Shown piece after piece: positions 1-11,541 of a stretch of 24,000 bases of DNA. The stretch spans positions 13,299,910-13,323,909 of the forward strand of contig NC_135556.1 of NCBI RefSeq assembly GCF_964340395.1, in the 5' to 3' direction. Origin of the DNA: Glandiceps talaboti. Its lineage: Eukaryota > Hemichordata > Enteropneusta > Spengelidae. A model generated the notes under the pieces. It made no database searches, was not told the DNA's origin, and saw nothing but the letters and a program-made list of their open reading frames with translations. Within the stretch, counting starts at the first letter, position 1; each line of letters begins with the position of its first letter. Made by a program: the position numbers and the translations under genes.

Positions 1-61
1 ATGAGCATTTAGCACCTGACATGTACACTTTTCGTGAATTAATCTCTCTCTCTCTAAGAGC

Positions 62-162
62 TGTGGTGTGTTGTGTTGTGTTGTGTTGTGTTGTGCTGTG
101 CTGTACTGTTGTGTTGTGTTGTGTTGTACATGCTGTTTTGTGTTGTGTTTTGTTGTGTTGTG
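62..162 (+). repeat. Degenerate TTGTG pentanucleotide repeat
   Basis: Imperfect tandem TTGTG units with occasional C or A substitutions. Confidence 0.9.
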
Positions 163-236
163 AAAAAGTCCATTACACCTCTTAACATGTGTGTAGGTGT
201 TCATCGCCAACCATAATGATTTGTATTGTATAGCAC

Positions 237-303
<67 letters not shown>

Positions 304-320
304 ATTTGTGTATGCCTTCC

Positions 321-361
<41 letters not shown>

Positions 362-364
362 GTG

Positions 365-396
<32 letters not shown>
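237..396 (+). repeat. Compound TGTC / TC microsatellite
   Basis: Two TGTC blocks (237-303 and about 320-359) split by a short non-repeat segment, then a TC run (369-396). Open frames across it (LSVCLSVC...) are artefacts of the repeat. Confidence 0.95.
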
Positions 397-400
<4 letters not shown>

Positions 401-899
401 CAGCTTAAGATAAATATTGGGAAAAAATTACACTCCACATTGATAATATCTTTATTGAACATAAAAATAGTTAAAAACATAACAGCTTTGCAAATATGGA
501 TAGATATGGATGCCATACTTTATATCATATTGGCCACCATGCGTGATTCTAAACTCATCACAGTTTACATACAAATATGATCATAGTTGTTATCGGTATT
601 TTGTTGACAATTAGCTGTCTGTGGGGTTGTCAAAAATTGCTACAAACTAGATCTACGACAATCAAGACCACTAATGTAAGGATAACATCTGTTTGTTTTT
701 TTACTGTTTGCGGTAATTCTTTTCTTCAAAATTCATTTTTATGATTTTTATTTCATAAATTAAAGAATTGCAATATGACCATTGTATATAGTCTGTATGG
801 AATGACTCATAGACAGTTTTGAAATGCCATTTCAAAAATAAGAATTTGGTTTATTTCCTCTTTGCAATTGTAATATACAAAACAGTAAAATATGTTGGC
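397..899. other. Non-coding stretch
   Basis: AT-rich. No exon-like frame, RNA gene or repeat recognised. Confidence 0.5.
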
Positions 900-1000
900 C
901 GCGATTGGTCATGGCCTCTTCTTATCACGTGATTAACAGAGGGCGCACTACATCACCAAACATATGATATGACTCATTCATGATTCACACACGTGCCATT
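900..1000 (+). promoter_or_regulatory. Possible promoter segment upstream of the death-domain gene
   Basis: An ATTGG (inverted CCAAT box) at 904-908 and a 10-bp palindrome ATCACGTGAT at 924-933 lie 100-130 bases before the start codon. The core TCACGTGA is the E-box form bound by MiT/TFE and USF bHLH-zip factors. No TATA box is seen. The transcription start is unknown. Confidence 0.3.
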
Positions 1001-1031
1001 TGTAATAGATTGTACATGTCGTTGACATGCC

Positions 1032-1235
1032 ATGGGAGGACAGTCAATGTTTATTTACAGAAATGAAACCGTAATTTGGATTAGAGTTGCCATCATTGGC
1101 TTTCTGTGTTTCCAGTGTGCGAGCAACGATGTAGACACTTCGAAACCAGAAATCCATCACACCATTGGTGGCAACAAACCGACTTGGAACTCAACGTCTA
1201 GCGTCTCTTCACCAAAAGATGGCGAGACCTCAAAG
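1032..1235 (+). CDS. Exon 1: signal peptide and N-terminal ectodomain
   Basis: Encodes residues 1-68. The start ATG sits in a good context (gccATGg). A second in-frame ATG at residue 6 has a poorer context. Residues 14-27 are hydrophobic and end in FQCAS, a plausible signal-peptidase site near residue 30. The rest is Ser/Thr/Asn-rich with one NST sequon at residue 53. It ends CAAAG/GTATAC in phase 0, which matches the only open frame of exon 2. Joining this exon to exon 2 across 1.76 kb is the weakest link in the model. Confidence 0.65.
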
Positions 1236-4200
1236 GTATACATCATAATGTTACCTATACTAACGACATTCCTAAATAACAAGTCGTGAATTGACTAAAA
1301 CCACTATCTGTAAGCTATGGCTTTGAAGCAAGCAATGGAAATTGCACCAAGTAATCGATCGTACGTTAGAACATGACAGCAACTTTGGAAACCTATATGG
1401 GATAATATTGGACTTGCGCACTTGTTAGTCCTGCTTGCAAATGGTTAGTGTCGCTGCCAGACTCGTGACTATCGTCCCTAAGCTTTGTATGCCGAGCGGC
1501 ATATAGCCGCGAGAAGAGATAGGGACTTGCGGCTAAGCCGCTTGGCTTGGCATACATAAAAAATAAGGGACGATTCTCGATAGTCACGAGTCTGGCAGCG
1601 AGACTAGCAAATGGTGTACGGGACTCCATTCTGACATTGGCCTCAAGTGACTTGAAGGAGGGCGACAATATGAGAATCAAATCCCGACTTACTCCGTCAG
1701 CAAGCAGGGCTAGCATAGTATAAAGTAGTATTTTAGTGTGGTATTTTATATGACATGAAACAGTGCAGTGTGTCACCCAACCGTAAGTGATGTAATGTGA
1801 AGAAGATTAAGTGTCACTGAATTAAGTGATTTAATGTAAACAAAGATAGTGTTGTCAATAACAAAGAAGCTTGATTAAGTGTGACAGTGGCAATGAAACA
1901 ATGGGGGGGGGGGGCACTATAAATGATTCTGCCAAACTTTAAAAAGCTGTAATCATGGTAATCATGAATTCCAGGATTTGAATTCTGGCATCATTTATCA
2001 CTGCATTCAAGGTTGCAATCATAATATGCAATCGTAACACACATTTAATAGTGTGCACTGTGTGTGCAGGTAAATTTCAAGGTCAAGGTGCAAACTGTCC
2101 ATGTTTTTAAAAAAAATCTATTTTGACTCCAGCTTAGACGGGATTGTAGACTTAAAATGCATCTCATAGTTGTCGTCATTTCTCTCCTTACACTTGTACA
2201 TACACACTATGTGGCTATTATAAGAACTTTATAGCTGATATGATATATAGCATCTAACATTTGAATTTCACCGAATTTACACTGCAGCCTTGCAAGTTAA
2301 CTTAGGATCAGTTTCTGTATCGGTGTGTTGCGATGTAGGTACCCGTACTTTGAAATAACGCACAGGATTTTAAATTTAGGAAACAAACTCCCATCATCGG
2401 ATCATTTATTTGTTATATCTTTAACAATACCAGGTTTTAATTCTGTCAATTGCAAGTAATGCTTCAGTAAGTAGAATACCACCACAGCATAAATTTTGCT
2501 CCAAAACATATAAATGGACAAGGAAATAGTCATTTTCATAAATTTTTGGTTCTGGAGTCATTTCATGATTTTACATCAATTATTGATTTCATGTGATTGC
2601 CAAGGAACACCAAACTGAAAGTTATTTCACATTCTTTGTCATAGTACTAGGTCTTGTGAGAGTCAGCAGACTTTCATATATATTTGATGAACAATGAATA
2701 TTCATGATTTTAAGTGCTTATTACATAGTTGTGAATATTTGGTGTTCACCTAATACATATGCTTATCTGCTAACTCCTATAATGCAATGCTAGTCATCTG
2801 ATAACAAAATGAATCTTCACCAACTTTCAGTTTGGTGCAAGAGTCCTTGGTAATCGTAATGAAATTTATGCGATGTGAAATCATGAAATTACTCTCCAGA
2901 ACCTAAAGTTTACGAAAATGCCTGCATTTCTTGGAGTGGTGTTCCCCTTTAACTTTACTGGAATGTCAACGTGTTTTATTAATTTTTCTCCAGGATGCTG
3001 ATGTCCCATTAAACCCACTTGTCATGTCATCGTCTGATGATGATGAATGTGGATATGAAAAATGTCAGAAAGAAAAGTAAGTTATTTAGTTATCTTAATT
3101 TAGTCTACAATTTGGTTAGGGATTCCTGGTAACAGATATATAGTGAGAGAAATCAGGTAAACCTGGTGACTGCGACACATGACAGTCACAAACCATTAGC
3201 GGTCCAAGTGCAACAAACCTGCGGGCTTGCCTGGCGAAAACGGGTGTCATAAAAGTTGTTTGCATCTCTAAAGCTGTTTGTAGCGTTACTTATAATAGCC
3301 TAATAAATTGATAACAACTGATATAAGACGGAGATAAGGTTTGCCTCAATTGACTCACTCCTTAGAAATGATCTTACGATGTGAACTACACTTTTACAGC
3401 TGTTTACTTGTGTTATGTAAGAGCCCATCATCACATGTGTAAATATTGGTACTCTTTGATAACAAGTCCACTTGCTTGGCTAATGGCTTGTCCCAGTAAT
3501 GAGTTGACTTAGGTTTAACAACAAAATCCAATATGGCCCCCACTGGATGCAGCACTACCTTCTAAAGTTAACCGGAAGTTGTAGAGGTTGACTTTTTTAC
3601 AATAGCACTGCTGGATGTGTTCCATGTATTTTGGTTTGAAATTGGAGTATTGTTGTAGTGAGTGAAAGTTTGTGTATGGAAATCCATATCCCTGTTTGAG
3701 TGTAGGACAAACTTGAGACTGTCGGAGTTGCGTTACGGGTGTCTTGTCGTCCCCATAACAGCCAGTGGAGGATAGAGGAAGTACAGTCATCACCTCATCC
3801 ATCATCATGACAAACTTGTGAATGGGAATTGTCTCGTAAACTGTCTTTTCATATTGCGCAGTGTAACAGCAATTGAATTTATATTGAATTTTACTATTAC
3901 CGAATTTCATTTTATCCCATATCACTCATTTGGAGCTCCTTTAATTGTTATTTGTTTGTTTAGTAATAAATACAGAAACCAGATTTGATATCTATGTGTT
4001 AGTCATTAGTGGTAGTGTTGACTAAGTTCAAGGGTCAAGCCAAACTGTCCACTAAGTCAAACTTTTGCTGTTTAATATAGATATAACAAGTGAGATTTGT
4101 CATAATTCTCCTCTCAGCTAAAAACTTACACAAAATTGTTTGACTGAGCTTCACAAATATTCTTGACACGATTTCAGAGGCTTGGCAGCAAATGTTTTTT

Positions 4201-4599
4201 TTCCTGCTTTATACAACCTTTGACAAAAACTAGTCACCCATGCATTTACACTACAGTGTGATTATATCTGCATAATTAAGGCAGCACTATTTCTCACTGC
4301 TGTTGTAATGTACTTGCAACAACAGTGTAACTTTTAGTTTTTGTGTTTTCCATTGTAATCGGTACACTGTTGACATTGTGTTTTTACAGTTACTGTGACT
4401 TTGGGGTAGGAGTATGTGAGGCAGTATGCTGTCTTTGTGACTTGGACTCGACTACTGACAAGGATTATATGAGTTATTGTGAGAAGCAACCAGTCAATCA
4501 ATGGTGGTATAGGCATAGCAATCAAACAAAGCGCTACTTTTGTCGTACTATGTATAATAAATGTGAACAAGCTTCAAGGATACCAACAACAACAACAGC

Positions 4600-4642
<43 letters not shown>

Positions 4643-7597
4643 CCCCAGCCTATGTCTACATCTCGTGACGTCACTGGTATTGATGGCAACAGTACAGTGC
4701 AGAACTCAACATCAGTGGCAATAGATACCAGTACTTCTACACCATCTACCTCACCAGGTAAGACAACAACTCTTTGCAAAATAAATGACTCATAGTTAAA
4801 TGCTGTCAAAGTTAAGTTTGAATTATATTCATGTAATGCATATTTAAATAGATTATAATAGTATTAGTCATTGTTGACAACATCATGTATACACAAACAA
4901 GCTGTGAGTTATAAACTTTTAACTCTAGTGTAACTACATGTATTTAGTATAGAGTTATTGTCAATGCATGCATTCTGTGACATTACAGTTATCTTCTGAT
5001 ATTGTTAGAATAGTTGATTGCATACTAGAAATTTCCTGTTCCATCGTTGTTTGTTGTGCTTTGTCATTTTTTCAATTGTTTTCAATGTCTCTTATTTGTG
5101 ATAGTTCCTATGGCAATCTGGAATATTATATGATAGTTGATACACCTACAAGTATCAGTATGTTTGTTAGTCACTAAGGGATACAAGCTTGACTAGCTTT
5201 GCTATTTCTTTGATCCCTTTTGCATTTGTATTCTGCATAATTATGTATCTATTTTAAGGTTAATTTTAACATATTGGTGAATAAACATGATTATTATTTT
5301 TTTATATATAAATTATATTTTATGTATAAATTACATCAGATCATTTATGAGATGTATCTGTATACCAGGCTTCAGTTCAGTCAATTGCAAGTGATGGTTA
5401 GGTATGCTTTGCAGTAAGCAGAATACTGCAAGTGACTTTAGTTATAAAATATACAGGACAAAATATGCCCAAAATGTCTAAACTCAGTTTATGTACTAAC
5501 TTAAAGAACAGTGGCTGATGGGAATAATACTTGAAACAGAAGCCTATTTAGCTGAAACAACAATTTATGATAAAATGCGCTATCATGCTGTAGTGATGTA
5601 CACAGTGTACATGAAAATTATTGCAAAATGGGAAAACTAACTATCTGGTTATTAGGCACATTGAACTTGTGACTTGAATCTTGTAAGTTGCATATTTTAT
5701 TGATAATCATTTTTTTGATAAGATGGATCATAAAAGTAATTTCCTCTGATATTTGTATTCTTAGGAGGCCAGGATGAGTGGTTATCGTACAAAATCATTG
5801 CAGGTGTGGCCGTTGGTGTTTTAGTGCTGATAGTAATATTTCTTGTATGTAGATGTATATGGAAGAGAAGGAGAAACTCTAAGCAAGGTAAATGATATGG
5901 CAGAATTCTATGACACATGAATGTAAGTGTGGCATACTTGGGGTATTTGCTCGAGTGCTAGCAGTGTTCTCTGCGGTGAGTGAAAGTGCACCAGAAAACA
6001 CAGCAAGTAAGAGTGCAAATACCCTAGTACCCACACTGGCACTTGTACATCATGATGGTCTTCTGTTATTATTACTAAAATATGTTTATCCGAACCAAAT
6101 TTCATGAAAATCATACTGTGTGATCCCACTATTTTCTGTACAACGATTGTACACACATTTGCATATCATTTGCATACAGGTATGCAGTATAAATATTTTC
6201 AGTATTGCACTGCAGTGCAGATAAAATACTACTCGGTATGTGCGCATGCTGGAGCATGTCACTGGACCAAGTACATAAATTATAATGTAATAATATTTGT
6301 TATGTATATTTTGCTCTTTCTTCCAGGTCATGTGTTGTTTTTGATCCCAATTTCCTCATATCAAACTTTTATAAATAACAACGTTACTAGAATAATAATT
6401 GTACTTTCATGATACAGACTCAAAGAAGGAAGAAATCGCAGAATCTGAGAAAAAGGCAGACATGATTTTTGATGGTAAGTGGCAGGCCAAATAATTCAGA
6501 AAAAGATAATTTCAAAAGAAGGAATGTATATGTTTTGAGATTCTTTATCAGTATTTGTATGGCTGTGTTAGTACTAACTATATGAAATTTACACTTTGTT
6601 GCCAGTTTGTACCAGCTACAGCTTAGAACAATCATGTGGGGATTTTGTTCTTGCTTTTCCCCTACCATGACTGTCATTTTGTATTGATTAAAAAAGTTTT
6701 AAAAATGAAAGGCTGTGCTGAATGTCAGTGGGCTCAACAAATGTTCCTTTCTGAACCAATATCACATTGTAAAACATACTTGTGTTTTCTACTTTTTATC
6801 CTGTCCATAAAAACATCACTAAGTGTGGATGTATACTCTTTGTTTTAGAGAATGGAACAGATAGAAAACCATTATTGGGGGGAGAAAACTCGTCAACAAG
6901 TTTTTCTGGTAAGTAGGCATGGTTGAACTTTGACAAAATGTACTTTCAACAAAATATAATTCACAGTCAGGGTACAGTGTTTAGCTTGTAAGCAATGAAA
7001 AATTTCAGAATTTCTTCACACATACATGTACAAGATTCCAACATTATAATACTATAACAGTCTAATTGTTGTCCCATCACAGACAAATTGATGCTGTGGT
7101 GTCCAGAACTGGCCACATTGTCCCTTTTATAGTATATGTAAATTCATCAGACTCGTTTACATCAAACCAGCCATCTGCCACATCTAAGTAATATGCTAAA
7201 TTCACTGCTAAATTGTAAATGATTTGCATACACCATAAAGAGCAATCTGGTAGTCTAACATGATAATTCACTACTAAACATTGTACATACAAAGTAAACA
7301 CTCACTGATTTACATACAAAGTAAACAAGTTTGACCAACAATGTCCAGGTTACTATACTTTACTAAACATGTCATCACTTTGTGAAAGTGCACAGAGATG
7401 AAAGCCAGGGACTCTGTTGTATGTCAAAGATGTAGATACATTGAGTTATAGTGTACAATAATGTGATTTATGTTTTGTGTAATTCCTTACTCCATCATCA
7501 GTACCATCTTTACCAGATAGCGGATTTGAAACAACTAGCTATGGAGAAGCAGATGAAATCAAAGTAATACAGCCTAACCATAACCACCAAGGTGGGT

Positions 7598-7635
<38 letters not shown>

Positions 7636-10600
7636 TTGTGAGTTTCTTGTCAGTTTACATACTTATACACATCGAAGTATGCAAGTTTCTTGTCTGTCAT
7701 ATTTAAACGTTACCAATGTACACGAGTTTGGTGTCTACCTGCAAATTTGTACTTACCAAGGTTTGTGAGTTTTTTGTCTGTTTACAAATCCATGCTCACA
7801 TTAATCTGAAAGAAATAAGCTCTTAGGAGTCATGAATATTCAGAGTGCATCTAACAAGTATCAGTGTCTGCTAAGACCCATGATGCAATGGTACATGGTG
7901 TACTACTAAAAGTTTAATATGTAAATATCTTTATTTCCTTCAATGATATTCCTCTTTAAGCTCAGATCAACTCAGATCAAACCACCTGTGTGGATGAAAT
8001 TCCAGCCACCCAAACTATTGACCCAATGATCATGACTTGGCAAATTTAGCATTTCTTGAATAATGTGAATTGATCACTACGATCCAACATTCTTCATAGC
8101 TGATATACATGAATGACGCTTTGGAGTATGAATTGAAAACTATCATAAAGTAAGGATTTCTCTTGTATCCTTTGTTTCTCCTAGTTCGGAAGACACTTGA
8201 ACTGACACCATTGAGAGCAACTCCGTACCTTGATGACATCAATGATGAGGCACCAATAAAACCTGTACCTTTGCCAGAAAGTGGAACTATGCATGGTTCA
8301 TTAGGTGAACAGGAGTTGTCTATTTCAGCTAACTCCGGGCAAGAACCATTACAGCCTACAACTCCACCACCACAACCACCACCACCAAGCATGTCGTCCA
8401 GTAACAGTATCACTATTACTGCAGATGTACATCAACCAGCTGACTGTCCAGAAACACTGCCATCGCCATGGCAACCTCAAGAATCACCAGTAGCAACAAA
8501 CTCGTCTTCAGCCTCTTCCAGCAGCAGCAGTATGGATGCAACATCTGTTGACGTTTTCAGCAGAAGAACTGACATGGTTGATACAAAGTTAGAAGGTGAC
8601 AGAGGTAGTGCTAAGATTCTGAAAGACAGTGGTGGAAATTACAATGATGCTAATCCCTGGATGAAGCGGGATGGTGATGAACCAGAAACTACTGCTAGAG
8701 ACATTGTCTATAACCATGGCAATAAACCAGCAACCAATGGTAGAGACACTGTCCATAGCCATGGAGACAAGCCACCAATCAGTACTAGAGACAATGTACT
8801 TAGCCATGACAATGAACCAGTAACCAATGCTAGAGACACTGTCTGTAGCCATGGAGACACACCACCAATCACTGTCAGCCGTGGGGATGAACCACCAACT
8901 AATATTCACTCCACTGTTCACAGTAGTAGCAAAGGAGCCATACCAAAGAAGAACAGTGTATCACGGTATACCAATGTCGATGATGTTCCAGCCAAGAAAA
9001 GTCCTCGCATGACCACTGCATCTCTACCTGATGACGGCAATCATATAGAGATGAAGCCCCTGACTGAAAAGCAACAGATGATGCAATGGCAGCCTGATCG
9101 TATCATCAGAACGCCCTTAGGACCCGAGGCCATATTAGGTGAGAATTCATTTATACCCACTTGTATCAAAGAAAAAGAGTTTGTCATTTTAACACTTTTA
9201 CCTTAATTGGTATGTGCCTGTAATAATTAATCTTGAGAGAACAAATTAAAAAAAAAAAGAAAGAAAAAAAAAGAAGACCACCGAGGTGCAAATCTAGTCG
9301 AAGATTCTAGCCAATTTTAGTACTCATTGTATTCGGGCAGGACTACAACCCATAACACCAAAGTAAAGCATTTTCTGTATGTGCCACCATCATTTATAGC
9401 ATCCATATCAAGTGTAAAAGTGTACTGTTTCATTTGCTAATTGACCAAATTAGAAAGCTCACATGCTAGGCTTGTAAAAAAAATATATATTTGCACAGTA
9501 TACTTTTACACTTGATATGAATGCTATAAACGAGTGTAGCACATAGAGAAAGTGCTTTATTTCAGTGTAACTAGTTGTGTTATACACCCATCCTAGATTC
9601 CAATCAACATATTGAATTTGGCTTAAAGTAATATCAAAGTTTAGCTTATCTACTTCTTTTTTTTCTTACAGAAAGTAATCAGATGACGTTGAAGATCACT
9701 CCATACCCACCACATGAAGGTAACAGTAATTTGGGTTTTCATGAACATCACATTGTCAAATTCTAATCAGTTGTTCTAATCAGTTGTAGGCTTGAAGTAA
9801 TCATGCAAATTTGGTAGGTTAAGATAATTCCATGTATGGGAAAGCTGAAGAAAGAACCAAATCAAAAGTTTGTGTTAATAACCTATGATAACCAGCTATA
9901 ACCATTTTGAAATCTTATGATTACAACGAAGTAAAAAAATCAGTCACTTTTGTATTAGTCGAGAAGTTAATTGTGGATCACTGTTGTCTTTGATGGTATC
10001 AATACAATTGATCACAATATGATAGTTATCAGATAGTCTTTCCCCTCCACCCTCTCTTCTTCTACCCTCCCCCTACATCTCTTATACATTGCCAGTCTTG
10101 GGTCAAATTTACAAATTTCTCTTAGAAATTGTTTAAAGTGGCCATATGGATGAGGATAGGGTACAAAACAATTTTATCATCATGGCTTCCTACCTGAAAA
10201 ATAAATGTGAAACAGCGTATGCCAAGTCCTTGTCAATAAATTGTAGAAGATAAATAGATATGTAAAATGTTCAAAAACAAACATTTTAAAGATATTTTAC
10301 TATTTTTATCTTTTTGCAATGTATTAAGTAACCAACACAGACTTGGCTTATGTTGTCTCACATTGATTTTTTAAGTTGGAAGCTATGGTAAAATTGTTTT
10401 GTAAATGAAAAATCATAATCCTCATCCATATGGTAACTTTAAGCAATGATGAGAATCTAATATTTTATGATGTAAAACTATGTATTTGTATTGACATTTA
10501 TGTCACTAAATGTTTCCCTCTATAATGTTTACTATTTTTATTGAAATGCCTTTTGTTTGAAATCAGGAGAGAAGGTGAAGTTCACCGTCATACCCAGACA

Positions 10601-10997
10601 GGACATTGGGATGATAAAGAGTATATTGTGGACACAGAGTAGTAGCGAGTCGAAAGAACCTTTACTAACATTCCAAGGCTATGAATGTGAGATTCCATAC
10701 ATAGGCCTACATCATAGAGGTATCTATCACTGTGTGGTGACTGTCAAACCTCACAATGCAGATGGCTTTGACTTGTCTGGACAAATCTACCTTGAAGTTC
10801 TTCCTGGTGAGTGCATCATATTTACACATTCACCATGCGTATACTATGTGTGTGTGTGGAGGTTGTGTGTGTATGTGTGTGTGTGCCATGTGCATGCGTG
10901 CGTATACATGTGTGTGTGTGTCTGTGTGTGTGCATTTATGCAAATGCATACATGCATGCATAATGTATGTGTATGTATGAATGTATGTATGTATGTA

Positions 10998-11033
<36 letters not shown>

Positions 11034-11099
11034 TGTATGTATGTATGTATGTATGTGTGTGTGTATGTATGTATGTATGTATGTCTATGAGTGCATGTG

Positions 11100-11181
<82 letters not shown>

Positions 11182-11413
11182 AGAGTGCAAAAGTAATGAG
11201 TAGGACAGTCCTAATAAATAAATTCAATGCTGAATTTATTCTAATTGTAAAGCGCATTGAGCACAAAGTGGGAAAGCAGTATATGTATAAACCAACATTA
11301 TTATTACTATAATTTATCTATCAAGACTGTTCTACTCATTACTTCCGCACTCCCATTTATCACAGTCCAAGCAGGAATTTTTTGTGCATGTGTATGTCTA
11401 TGACTGCATGTGC

Positions 11414-11461
<48 letters not shown>

Positions 11462-11487
11462 ATGTGTGAGTGTGAGTGTGTGTGTGT

Positions 11488-11541
<54 letters not shown>

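Noticed and set aside
1393-1776. 127-codon minus-strand frame
   Set aside because: It runs straight through the MITE and its flanks, so the frame is accidental.
3515-3925. 136-codon minus-strand frame
   Set aside because: No recognised domain. It lies antisense inside intron 2 with neither a convincing promoter nor splice context; could be a repeat fragment.
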